Shown in pieces: positions 24,559 through 32,905 of a stretch of DNA of 64,000 nt. This DNA comes from Coleofasciculus sp. LEGE 07092 (GTDB lineage: Bacteria; Cyanobacteriota; Cyanobacteriia; Cyanobacteriales; Coleofasciculaceae), in NCBI RefSeq assembly GCF_015207375.1, contig NZ_JADEWY010000009.1, positions 1-64,000 of the forward strand. Reading direction: 5' to 3'. Each line of letters begins with the position of its first letter. The first letter of the stretch is position 1. A program made the position numbers and the translations under genes. The notes below the pieces were generated by a model. The model did no database searches, had not been told where the DNA came from, and saw only the letters and a list, made by a program, of their open reading frames with translations.

Positions 24559-25155
24559 TCAATTCCAGATCGGTTGGAGATTGAGAACAAATCCGGGCAA
24601 GACATTTTCTCCTGATAAATGGGTGGGAAATTTCAAGACTTCAACAATCTGTTCTTGACGGTAAATTTCTACGCTATGGTTTTGGTGGTTAATCAACCAT
24701 CCCAAACGAACCCCATTTTCTCGATATTCTTTCATCTTCTCTTGAGTGAATTTCAAACTCTCCTTAGCAGACATTAACTCCACGACAAAATCGGGACAAA
24801 TTGGAGGAATTTTATCTTTTTGTTGGGGTGTAAGAGCATCCCATCGTTCTTGTTCGATCCAAGCTACATTAGGAGAGCGATCGCTACCTTGAGGAAGGTG
24901 AAAGCAGGTGGATGAGTCAAAGCAAACCCCTAATTTTGCCCGTCGATTCCAAATACCCAAATCAATGTAAATTTCAAAGTTGAGGTTTCCCGTTTCTCCG
25001 CCAGTAGGGAGCATTATTATTAACTCTCCCTTGGCATTGCGTTCAAATTTAACCTTAGGGTTAGTTCCGCAGAGTTGGTAAAACTGGTCGTCGTTTAGTT
25101 CGATGATAGGGTTGAAGTTTACAGTGACAGCGTGCATAGTGGTTTTGGCGATCAC
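24559..25155 (-). CDS. Uma2 family endonuclease-like protein (DUF820)
   Basis: This is a 198-residue stand-alone Uma2 protein. The fold markers are the N-terminal FERNAKGELIIMLPTGGETG, then HLPQGSDRSPNVAWI and the core ICPDFVVELMSAKESL, where Asp and Glu fall at PD-(D/E)XK positions, and the C-terminal LPGFVLNL. Cyanobacterial genomes carry many such genes, often thought to be transposon-associated; nuclease activity is unproven for most. ATG at 25155 is used; the in-frame ATG at 25137 is an alternative. Confidence 0.85.
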   Translation of the reverse strand: MIAKTTMHAVTVNFNPIIELNDDQFYQLCGTNPKVKFERNAKGELIIMLPTGGETGNLNFEIYIDLGIWNRRAKLGVCFDSSTCFHLPQGSDRSPNVAWIEQERWDALTPQQKDKIPPICPDFVVELMSAKESLKFTQEKMKEYRENGVRLGWLINHQNHSVEIYRQEQIVEVLKFPTHLSGENVLPGFVLNLQPIWN

Positions 25156-25350
25156 AGATTGTTAATTAACCATTAGATGTAACGTTTAGCAGAGAAGGGG
25201 ACTGTATCGAGATAATCCTTAACTACTAACGAAGCTTCGAGTTTACCAGCTAGTCTCACTTAATGGACTCATGCAAGGCGGTATAAGTTTCCCAGTCCTT
25301 CTTCTGCTTACCTATCTTTATCTGAACGAGTAGATTAATACTACCACCCG

Positions 25351-26679
25351 TTACGAAGGAACAATTTTCCTTTCTTTTTCGCCATTTTCGCCGTGGTAAA
25401 CAACTCCGCAAATGGTAGACAAAAGTAACCACCCAATCGTGTTGACTCGCAAATCAAACAAGGTGACATCAACGGCATTGAATAAGATACAACCCCCAAA
25501 AGCGATCAGATAACTGAATAAAATAACTCGGTCTTGATGAAGTCGAGATGACCAGTGGGCAACTAATAAAACCCCTTGAATCAATACCCAGCCAACTAAG
25601 CTAAAAAACAAGACTGTGGCTGGTATTCCTGTTTCAGCCGCAAGCATTAGCAGCAAATTGTGAGGATGACCCAGCCACAGGTTCATTTGCTGTTCGTAAA
25701 GCGGCGTAAAATTCCGTAAACCCCAACCCATCCAAGGACGCTGCTGGGTTAGAGACATGGCAAAGCGCCACTGAGTCACCCGCATCAACGCCACCGGACG
25801 GTCAGGATATAACTGGTCGGTCAGTCTTGCCCAAAAATAGGCGGGTACAATAACTCGTAGCCCTGTTCTTAGGGGTGGGGGACTAAACGCTGCCCCAAGT
25901 ACAGCAGCCCCTGCCCCTGCAACTCCTGCCACCAAACAGCGCCAGCCTTGGTAAAGGGCAAACGCTAGACTTGCAAAAATTGCTACTCCCCAAGCGTTAC
26001 GAGAATTGGTTAAAACAAGGGCGATCGCATTAATAATAACCGCTACTGTCAAAAACCCAAGTTTCCAGAAAAACCTCTGTCCCCTGACTGCTGAAACCAG
26101 CTCTACCCATAACCCCAGCCCCAAGCTAAAAACAATCACCAAATAAGCTGCCAGGATGTTAGCGTACATAAAAACAGACGCCATGCGACCTGGAGGGTTT
26201 CCCTGGGCTTCCAATACCCAACCCAAGACAGCTTGCCACTGCACTGGAGTCGTCCAGCCCCAAACCATCTGCCCAACGCCTAAAATAACTACGGGAATTG
26301 AAGAAATAACCAGAATCCAAGAAAGACGTCTTAGTTGCTGCGGGGTTTGCATGAGGACACTAAAGGCAGCAAACAAGACAAAGAAGGGAACGAAATTTGC
26401 CAAGCCTGGGAAAGCGTCTAAAGGCTTATCGGCAAAGCTGGATGCCACAATCAGCCAAAGACTCCAAATTGCGAATCCCCAGTTCAGGGGATAGCGGATA
26501 ATCTGGCGATACCTTTGCCGCCACACCCCGGCTAAACTCAAAAACAATGCCAAAGCTCCCAAAGTTGGCAGTAAGGGGAATATCAGCACCCCTATCTGAG
26601 CAACATTCCAAGGGATTTGTAACCTTGGATTGGGATGCCAATCGAAAAGCTTTTGAATTTTTTTAGGGTAGCGGGGCAT
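25351..26679 (-). CDS. O-antigen ligase / polymerase family membrane protein
   Basis: This is a 442-residue polytopic membrane protein with about ten or more hydrophobic helices and a large periplasmic loop carrying the Wzy/WaaL signature region (MGWGLRNFTPLYEQQ, then LGHPHNLLLMLAAETGIPA). Such proteins join or polymerise glycans; related cyanobacterial members were once linked to bicarbonate uptake as IctB. The gene product's glycan is unknown. I start at ATG 26677-26679 (MPRYPKKIQ), because the longer frame would overlap the upstream gene. The hydrophobic residues begin at about 28. Confidence 0.85.
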   Translation of the reverse strand: MPRYPKKIQKLFDWHPNPRLQIPWNVAQIGVLIFPLLPTLGALALFLSLAGVWRQRYRQIIRYPLNWGFAIWSLWLIVASSFADKPLDAFPGLANFVPFFVLFAAFSVLMQTPQQLRRLSWILVISSIPVVILGVGQMVWGWTTPVQWQAVLGWVLEAQGNPPGRMASVFMYANILAAYLVIVFSLGLGLWVELVSAVRGQRFFWKLGFLTVAVIINAIALVLTNSRNAWGVAIFASLAFALYQGWRCLVAGVAGAGAAVLGAAFSPPPLRTGLRVIVPAYFWARLTDQLYPDRPVALMRVTQWRFAMSLTQQRPWMGWGLRNFTPLYEQQMNLWLGHPHNLLLMLAAETGIPATVLFFSLVGWVLIQGVLLVAHWSSRLHQDRVILFSYLIAFGGCILFNAVDVTLFDLRVNTIGWLLLSTICGVVYHGENGEKERKIVPS

Positions 26680-26729
26680 AGCCCATTTTGAATGCGTGAA
26701 CTTTAACTTAACTCCTACTCCCCTATGCT

Positions 26730-27611
26730 TTAAACTGGCTCCCAACATTCACTGCGGGTGAGACGAATTTGCGCTAAGGCAAAGATAGTGGGAATAATGC
26801 GACCATAATTCGTGGCGATCGCTCGCCAGCCTATATCCGCAAAGAAATACCCCCATAATATCGGTCCCATAAAAGCAAATAGTGTTCGTGTCGCCCCATA
26901 TCGTGCGGCGTTTACCGCCATGCCGCGCCGTGCTGCTTGTAGCGCCAATTGACCCTGAAACTGAGTCGCTGCGGCTGCACCGCCTCGAATCAAGGTTTCT
27001 TTGGCAACTTGATAGCGAGCAAAATGGAAGGCAACCTGACGGGCAATTTGTTGCAGCAGGAACGGCTTCAACACAGAAGTCACCGCTAAGGCGGAACCCC
27101 CCTTAATCAACACATCCATGGGATTGTGCTGAAGCTGAACAGGTAGAGGTTCCGAAGGTTTAACTTGTGCTAGCGATCGCTGCACTCGCACAGTCAGGGA
27201 TTTCTGTTCTGAGACAGGCAAGCGCTTCCAAGCTCGACCTATCAAATTGAGAAATACTTCTGCCTCTAAATCGGTAGTTGTTAGCTGTTTCGAGTAAGGA
27301 ATCTTTAGATAGCGACAAACTTGAATAAGAGCTTGTCGATAAGTAAACTCATGGGTGCGCCCTTGCAGTACAGTCATCCCATCTGCCGCCAAAAAGCGAA
27401 ATCGCTGCTCTATGGCATCTAACCAAGTTTGGCGGTCTTGACTTTGAACGTCAATAGGCTCAGGCGTTTGAACATAATCAAGGGGATTGAATCGACGACG
27501 GAATAAAATTTCCGTCAGTTGTTGCAACTCATCTTCAGTTGCTAATTCTAAGGCAGATCTCAGCTCATCCAAATTTTTTGCCCTCCACAACCCCAGATCC
27601 ATCATTGTCAA
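26730..27611 (-). CDS. YaaW-like (UPF0174) protein
   Basis: This is a 293-residue protein. The N-terminal part (LRSALELATEDELQQLTEILF, RRRFNPLDYV) and the middle (FTYRQALIQVCRYLKIPYSK, EAEVFLNLIGRAWKRLP) resemble the YaaW/UPF0174 family. The C-terminal 110 residues are Ala-rich with hydrophobic stretches (SALAVTSVLKPFLL, LFAFMGPILWGYFFADIGW), suggesting membrane association. Function is unknown. It lies 50 nt upstream of the O-antigen-ligase-like gene on the same strand, so the two may be co-transcribed, and is divergent from the flavin oxidoreductase gene. Confidence 0.65.
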   Translation of the reverse strand: MTMMDLGLWRAKNLDELRSALELATEDELQQLTEILFRRRFNPLDYVQTPEPIDVQSQDRQTWLDAIEQRFRFLAADGMTVLQGRTHEFTYRQALIQVCRYLKIPYSKQLTTTDLEAEVFLNLIGRAWKRLPVSEQKSLTVRVQRSLAQVKPSEPLPVQLQHNPMDVLIKGGSALAVTSVLKPFLLQQIARQVAFHFARYQVAKETLIRGGAAAATQFQGQLALQAARRGMAVNAARYGATRTLFAFMGPILWGYFFADIGWRAIATNYGRIIPTIFALAQIRLTRSECWEPV

Positions 27612-27653
27612 CTATTCTACTTCTAGAATTCAACTCCAACAGGAACATCTATC

Positions 27654-28748
27654 GTGTTTGATGTCACTATTATCGGTGCGGGGCTTGCCGGACTCACCTG
27701 CGCTCAACAACTCCACCAAGCTGGCTATCGGGTTGTCGTGTTAGAAAAATCCCGTGGTGTAGGGGGACGAATGGCAACACGACGCCTTGACAATACCTGC
27801 GCCGATCATGGAATACCGGCAGTAGAGGCACGGGGAAAACTGCTACAACAACTAATCGAACAGTTGAGCGATCGCGGCATCCTCCAACTCTGGACAGATA
27901 CCGTTAATGAATTTCCTACTCCACACTCATCCGTTACATCCGTTACTCAATCCCCTGCCAAATTCCCCCGGTACGCAGCACCAATGGGAATCACTGCCGT
28001 TGCTAAATTTCTGTCTACGGGTTTGGACATTCGGCTCAATCAACGAGTAGAAGAAATTACCGCAACCAAGGAACAAAACTGGCACCTTACCTGTGACTCA
28101 CCTGATGAACTGACGACTAAGGCACTCGTCATTGCCATCCCCGCCCCCCAAGCTCTAATGCTACTGACACCCTTAGCTGAAACAGGTTTATCAGCAGACT
28201 TTCTTAATAGCTTGCATTCTGTAAAGTTTAACCCCTGCCTTAGTGCGATCGCAGGTTATCCTGTCCAACATCAGCACGATCTAGAATCATTGAAATTAAG
28301 CTGGAAATCCTTGACCATTCTCCAAGATACCGATTTAGCGTGGATTGGCATCGATAGCAGCAAACGCCCTCATGCACCATCACCCGTCTTCGTCTTGCAC
28401 AGTACAGCCGCATTTGCCCAGCGTTACTTAGATACCACGGATTTAAAGCCCGCTGGACAACAGATGGTATCCCGTGCTGCACAGTTGCTATTTCCTTGGC
28501 TCGAAACCCCTGATTGGTTACAAGTTCATCGGTGGCGCTATGCCTTTCCCAAAACCCCTCTTAATCACAACTGCCTTGCGACTACAGCCCCCTTGCCTCT
28601 AGTTTGCTGTGGAGACTGGTGCGGGGGCAATCTAATCGAAAGTGCAATGAACTCCGGTTTAGCAGGGGCTGTCCAAGTCAATAGTCAGTTACAACAATTA
28701 TCTCTGCCAAGGGAATATTTTTGGGAGGTATTTTCGTCTAGGGAGTAG
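27654..28748 (+). CDS. FAD-dependent amine-oxidase/renalase-like oxidoreductase
   Basis: This is a 364-residue flavoprotein. It has the Rossmann GAGLAGLTCAQQL at 8-20, the adenine-binding EKSRGVGGRMATRR (30s-40s) and the C-terminal FAD motif CCGDWCGGNLIESAMNSGLA. This matches the renalase-like NAD(P)-binding amine oxidase family in cyanobacteria, whose substrates are mostly unknown. The start is GTG 27654 (MFDVTIIGAG). The last codons (SSRE then stop) are read from the GGGAGTA repeat array, so the natural C-terminus may have been altered by the repeat. Confidence 0.82.
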   Translation: MFDVTIIGAGLAGLTCAQQLHQAGYRVVVLEKSRGVGGRMATRRLDNTCADHGIPAVEARGKLLQQLIEQLSDRGILQLWTDTVNEFPTPHSSVTSVTQSPAKFPRYAAPMGITAVAKFLSTGLDIRLNQRVEEITATKEQNWHLTCDSPDELTTKALVIAIPAPQALMLLTPLAETGLSADFLNSLHSVKFNPCLSAIAGYPVQHQHDLESLKLSWKSLTILQDTDLAWIGIDSSKRPHAPSPVFVLHSTAAFAQRYLDTTDLKPAGQQMVSRAAQLLFPWLETPDWLQVHRWRYAFPKTPLNHNCLATTAPLPLVCCGDWCGGNLIESAMNSGLAGAVQVNSQLQQLSLPREYFWEVFSSRE

Positions 28749-28782
28749 GGAGTAGGGAGTAGGGAGTAGGGAGTAGGGAGTA
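28741..28782 (+). repeat. Six tandem GGGAGTA heptamers
   Basis: Six exact copies of GGGAGTA run from 28741 to 28782, followed by GGGAACT. The first two supply the final codons and the TAG stop of the flavin oxidoreductase gene. From 28783 to 29060 nothing further is recognised apart from A/T-rich sequence and a possible upstream region for the next gene. Confidence 0.9.
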
Positions 28783-29060
28783 GGGAACTCTGGCAGGAGA
28801 AAAGTTCATAAAAATTTAACCCAATTATTGCATTCTTCATTGAAGATTTACGAAGAATATTGGAAAGAAGGATTAAATTTAAAAGTAGTAAAAGGCAAGG
28901 TCAGTAAATTTACACAATCAGAGCGGGTGCTACAAAACTTCATAGTTAATAGCTCATAGCTATGAACCATGAACCCTTAACGTCTGAATCTCCTACGCTT
29001 TTAGATAAGTAAAAAGACTCAAGACCGAGGCTGATAATTTTCCTAGGGAACTACCAAATC

Positions 29061-29987
29061 ATGACCAGCTCGATCCTCAAGAAATACATTGTTACCCCCC
29101 TTGTACTCTCCGGAGCCGTTTTCGCTGCCCTAACCCTACCTCTCAATAAGTTTGGCTCCAAACCAATCGTTATCCAAATGCAAGGGGAGCCACTTGCTTT
29201 CGGTCAAGTAGAGGAGTTTGCCCCCCTCTACCTGGGAGTAACGGGTATGTTGAGCGCAGGTGTGGGTGTTGTAAGCGTGGCACTAGCGGGATGGCAAGAA
29301 TCTTCTCGCAAATCGGCTGAGACGCAGAAGAAAATATCACGTTTGATGGAAAATATCCAGGACAAGCAACAACTCCTGGAGTCACTCAAACAATCGCAAG
29401 CCGAGTTAAATACCTCCAGTTCAGAGCGATCGCTTGATGAGGAAATTGCCCATCAAAACACTCTAGAATCCCAACCTAGTCATTTCACAAACCCGGTTTC
29501 TGTTGCGGAAAACACAGAAATGCCACTGACGCAACAGCAAGATATCGAATTTTTCCGGACTATGGCAGAAGAGTTGCTCGAGGCTACAACCGTCAACCCA
29601 GAAAATTATACTCAATTGCAGTCACCTCTAGTAGTGAACTCGGAAGACAAGGAGAATGAGGAAGTCATTGTTCCCTTGCATGAGAGTAAAGTAGTGCGAC
29701 TCAATTCAGTCACATCACCTCAGGTGCAAGCGATCGCTGCCAAGTTTGCCTCAGCTCAAACCTTCTTCGGTTATACTCAGACGAAGAATTCAGCCCAGTC
29801 ATTATCTGTGAGTGCGTCTTCAGTCCCAACCGTGGAGGTTGAACAAATTGATGGTCAACTCGAACAACTAATGGAGCGCATTACCTTCATGCGAACAGCT
29901 CTGCACTCTGCACCCCAGCCCGTCGCTTCCATCATTCAACCAAACAACGACTCGCCTCCCAACTTTGCGGTAATCAGCAAGAATTGA
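29061..29987 (+). CDS. Hypothetical membrane-anchored coiled-coil protein
   Basis: This 308-residue protein has a hydrophobic N-terminal segment (about 9-25) and a second one near 55-75 (YLGVTGMLSAGVGVVSVALAGW). A coiled coil follows (about 80-120, with heptads in RKSAETQKKISRLMENIQ and DKQQLLESLKQSQAEL), then a long, acidic, Ser/Thr-rich and probably disordered region. No enzymatic motif is seen. It recalls cyanobacterial proteins of unknown function with this two-helix plus coiled-coil layout. The 3' end overlaps the convergent CCA-enzyme gene by 14 nt. Confidence 0.7.
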   Translation: MTSSILKKYIVTPLVLSGAVFAALTLPLNKFGSKPIVIQMQGEPLAFGQVEEFAPLYLGVTGMLSAGVGVVSVALAGWQESSRKSAETQKKISRLMENIQDKQQLLESLKQSQAELNTSSSERSLDEEIAHQNTLESQPSHFTNPVSVAENTEMPLTQQQDIEFFRTMAEELLEATTVNPENYTQLQSPLVVNSEDKENEEVIVPLHESKVVRLNSVTSPQVQAIAAKFASAQTFFGYTQTKNSAQSLSVSASSVPTVEVEQIDGQLEQLMERITFMRTALHSAPQPVASIIQPNNDSPPNFAVISKN

Positions 29988-31224
29988 TAAGCTGCGCGGC
30001 AAATTGTAAGGCGTCTTCGTAACTGGAAACTTTCCCCTCAATTCTGGCTAGCTGAACTTCAGTCAGTAAGGTTCCGATTGTGGGACTGGGGCGCAAATTC
30101 AGGGCTTGCATCAAATCCTTACCAGTCACTAAGGGTGTGGGATGGGCAACTTGGTCATCCGGTGTGAGATAACGGTTTATCAGAGGGGCGATTTCATCTA
30201 CAGGCGTTCCCTCTGCCACTGCCAAAACTGCCAAAGCTGGAAAAACTGAACCCACGTTTTGAAAGAAAAAATACTGATCTCGCAGGGGCATCTGAGATGA
30301 TGGGTGAGACAGTAGCTGGGGCAAGTAGTGAAGTGTAATAACAACAGCTCGAACCTCAGCGCGACTGTACTTTAAACGCCACAGGAGTTCTTGTGCAGCT
30401 TCTGGTACGGATGGCAACAGATTGGCTAATTTTGCCAGACTGAGTAAGGATGACGATTTACCACTAACGGCAGTTTTCAGTTCTCTGCCTAATTCAGTCC
30501 TGTTTTCTGTCAGCATTTCTGCGGCTTGCTCAACGGTTGCCAATTGCCTCACACCTGGTTCTGTGGCATCAGGAAGCCAGGTTTGCAATACGTTATCGTC
30601 CCAAGCGGCTATAAGCCAGGGTGTGCCTTGAGGAGACTTGAGGAGATAGTTCAATTCAACTTGCACCCGTTCGGCAGCGACTTGTGCCAGTAAGGGGGCT
30701 AGCTGGCAAATCGTTGATCGCGTTGTCGGTTCGATGGTGAAACCGAGTTGGGCAGCTTGTCGGTAAGCTCGCAGCAAGCGTAAGGGGTCATCTTGCAGGT
30801 TTTTGGCGGATACCATGCGGATGACTTTTGCTTGGCAATCGGCTACACCTTGTAGGGGGTCGATGATTTGGTTGGTGTGAGGGTTGTATGCGATCGCATT
30901 AATCGTAAAATCTCGGCGATGCAAGTCCGTCTCTAAGCTATCTCCTTCCTGTTGAGCCACATCCACCGTTGCCCCTTCAAAAACGACTCTAGCAATTTGT
31001 CGCTGGGCATCGAGTACTACAAACCCAGCATTGTAGTATTTGGCTAGGTTTCGCGCTATCTTTACAGCCTCTGCTGGCACGACGAAATCTAAGTCGAGGT
31101 ACTCTGCACGTCTAGAAAGCAACGCATCTCGCACAGCACCGCCAACTAAGCAAGCTTGGGATGGCAATTGCTCCAAGCTAAAGGGTAAAGTTTGAGGAGA
31201 GAGAACACGGAAGTGAAGAGTCAT
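29974..31224 (-). CDS. cca: CCA tRNA nucleotidyltransferase family protein
   Basis: This 416-residue class II nucleotidyltransferase would add or repair the 3' CCA end of tRNAs. Motifs are GGAVRD at 28-33, the metal-binding LDLDFVV, RRDFTINAIAY, DPLQGVADC and DPLRLLRAYRQAAQLGF. The helical neck and body domains follow. Bacteria can split CC- and A-adding activities between two enzymes, and sequence alone does not settle which this is; a poly(A) polymerase role is less likely. The start is ATG 31224. Confidence 0.88.
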   Translation of the reverse strand: MTLHFRVLSPQTLPFSLEQLPSQACLVGGAVRDALLSRRAEYLDLDFVVPAEAVKIARNLAKYYNAGFVVLDAQRQIARVVFEGATVDVAQQEGDSLETDLHRRDFTINAIAYNPHTNQIIDPLQGVADCQAKVIRMVSAKNLQDDPLRLLRAYRQAAQLGFTIEPTTRSTICQLAPLLAQVAAERVQVELNYLLKSPQGTPWLIAAWDDNVLQTWLPDATEPGVRQLATVEQAAEMLTENRTELGRELKTAVSGKSSSLLSLAKLANLLPSVPEAAQELLWRLKYSRAEVRAVVITLHYLPQLLSHPSSQMPLRDQYFFFQNVGSVFPALAVLAVAEGTPVDEIAPLINRYLTPDDQVAHPTPLVTGKDLMQALNLRPSPTIGTLLTEVQLARIEGKVSSYEDALQFAAQLINSC

Positions 31225-31327
31225 GGATCAGGTGTACGGTGTCAGGTTATATAGCCGAACTCATTTGCCTACACTACACCCTACACCCCATACCCTTTTC
31301 CTACTGAGATGTATTGCACTCAACCCA

Positions 31328-31353
31328 TAGAGACGCGACCTATTCCGTCTCTA
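31328..31353. repeat. TAGAGACG / CGTCTCTA palindrome
   Basis: TAGAGACG at 31328-31335 pairs with CGTCTCTA at 31346-31353. It belongs to the GTAGAGACG repeat family of cyanobacteria and has a second copy just after the ycf34 gene. Confidence 0.7.
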
Positions 31354-31437
31354 CTTCATTACAAAAATCAACCTAAATACGGGTCAATTTCTGCCTTGCC
31401 TGAGCTAGGCTAACAAAAAGGACTTGGAGTTTGTGCA

Positions 31438-31686
31438 ATGTGTATTTGCGTTAACTGCCACTATGTAGATCGCTGTACCACCTATCATGCTGTGGAAACG
31501 CAGCATGAGGTGCCGCATTTAACTGAAAACCCCAATTTTGAAGCCATTGAACCTACGATTAACGTCAATATTCGTCCTCAGGAAGATTTTGTGGAGATGG
31601 AATGGGATGTTGTTGGTTGTGAAAGCTTCAAAGAGGAACTTGGGAAATGGGTGAAATTGCGTCCGGGTGAGCTAGTGCCGACGTGA
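31438..31686 (+). CDS. ycf34: Ycf34 family iron-sulfur protein
   Basis: This 82-residue protein opens MCICVNCHYVDRCTTYH, giving Cys2, Cys4, Cys7 and Cys13 as likely Fe-S ligands, and has a further Cys in DVVGCESFKEEL. Ycf34 is conserved in cyanobacteria and red-lineage plastids, and in Synechocystis its loss affects photosynthetic electron transport. Length matches the family. It is monocistronic, with GTAGAGACG palindromes on both sides. Confidence 0.93.
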   Translation: MCICVNCHYVDRCTTYHAVETQHEVPHLTENPNFEAIEPTINVNIRPQEDFVEMEWDVVGCESFKEELGKWVKLRPGELVPT

Positions 31687-31698
31687 TGGAAGAATTGA

Positions 31699-31726
31699 GT
31701 AGAGGCGCGGTATAGTGCGTCTCTAC
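31699..31726. repeat. GTAGAGGCGC / GCGTCTCTAC palindrome
   Basis: GTAGAGGCGC at 31699-31708 pairs (one mismatch) with GCGTCTCTAC at 31717-31726, 13 nt after the ycf34 stop. It is a second copy of the repeat at 31328 and could terminate ycf34 transcription. Confidence 0.65.
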
Positions 31727-31864
31727 ACCTGACCAAAGATAATACAGGAGTTTAGGAATTCAGAAGAATTAATGAATTCTTTGTCCCATCCTGTTCATTG
31801 ACAGACTTTGATTGATTGCGCCAAGATTGTGATCAGAAATAAATTTTTGTAAAGGCTTGACTGG

Positions 31865-32518
31865 ATGTCTTTTGAGCTTCTATCACTGGAGACGATCCAG
31901 GAACTGGCAAGACAATACGGCTACTGGGCTGTTTTCTTTGGGATTGCTTTAGAAAATACTGGAGTTCCTTTACCAGGAGAAACGATTACCTTAGTGGGTG
32001 GTTTTCTTGCAGGTAGCGGCGAACTGAATTATTGGTTGGTGCTAGGTAGTGCCATTACTGGAGCAGCACTCGGTGATAATTTTGGCTACTGGATCGGTAG
32101 AATCGGAGGTTTACCCTTTTTAATGCGAGCGGGACGCTTGTTTCGCATCTCGGAAACCCAACTAACAGAAGCTAAACGGCAATTTAGTGAGAATGCGGCG
32201 AGAGCTGTATTTTTTGGGCGCTTTGTTGCACTGCTGCGAATTTTTGCCGGACCGATGGCAGGTATTGCTGAGATGCCCTACCTCCAGTTTTTAGCCTGCA
32301 ATTTTGCGGGTGCTACCCTTTGGGCATCGGTGATGGTGAGTATCGCCTTTTTTGTCGGACGCATCGTCCCTGTAGAAATATTAATCTCTCGGATAACTCA
32401 GTTTGGAATTGTGGCGTTGTTGCTGGTGATTGCCTGGATTGCGATTCGCCCATGGTTGGAGTCTCGTAAAGTTAAGCAGTCATCGGTGAGCGATCACCCT
32501 TCTGCATCAGGGGAGTAG
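31865..32518 (+). CDS. DedA family membrane protein
   Basis: This 217-residue polytopic inner-membrane protein has the DedA/SNARE-associated core: ENTGVPLPGETITLVGGFLA, GAALGDNFGYWIGRIGG and the FFGRFVALLRIFAGPMAGIA re-entrant segment with its conserved Arg residues. The family takes part in membrane homeostasis, and several members move lipid carriers such as undecaprenyl phosphate or phosphatidylethanolamine across the bilayer. Specificity is not evident here. The start is ATG 31865, and a Rho-independent terminator follows. Confidence 0.92.
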   Translation: MSFELLSLETIQELARQYGYWAVFFGIALENTGVPLPGETITLVGGFLAGSGELNYWLVLGSAITGAALGDNFGYWIGRIGGLPFLMRAGRLFRISETQLTEAKRQFSENAARAVFFGRFVALLRIFAGPMAGIAEMPYLQFLACNFAGATLWASVMVSIAFFVGRIVPVEILISRITQFGIVALLLVIAWIAIRPWLESRKVKQSSVSDHPSASGE

Positions 32519-32540
32519 ATTAAAACTTCATAGGGGAAAA

Positions 32541-32577
32541 AGGAAAGGAGAAAATTAATTCTACCTTTCTTTTTTTG
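32541..32577 (+). terminator. Rho-independent terminator of the dedA gene
   Basis: GAAAGG (32543-32548) pairs with CCTTTC (32564-32569), with GAA/TTC extending inward, and is followed by a T-run. It lies about 25 nt after the dedA stop. Confidence 0.75.
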
Positions 32578-32905
32578 CATACCCAAATTGTATAAGATTA
32601 TGCAAAAAATGCTCTATTCTTTCCAGGTGTAAACCTCATTCTCTATAGATTTATTTATTGCTGATATCATTGATGCATCTGTACCCCAATACAATGGTTA
32701 ATTGTATCTATTTACACCAATTAAAATGTCTACAATTTGTATAGGATTAAGACAAGTCTGAAATCCTAGTGACGACTCCAAACACCAAGTGGGGCTTTCC
32801 GCGAAGAAAGCGAACAATAAAGATAGAAATTTTTAGGTCGAGTTGCCGAGCCAGGAGCATCAGTCATTGGTCATTGATTCAGCAAGAGTGCTGCTGAGGA
32901 GTTTT
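32578..32905. other. Non-coding interval upstream of the histidine kinase gene
   Basis: A/T-rich sequence without a gene. A TTG at 32843 opens the kinase frame earlier, but the intervening codons overlap a CAGTCATTGGTCATTG-type repeat, so I treat them as untranslated. Confidence 0.5.
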
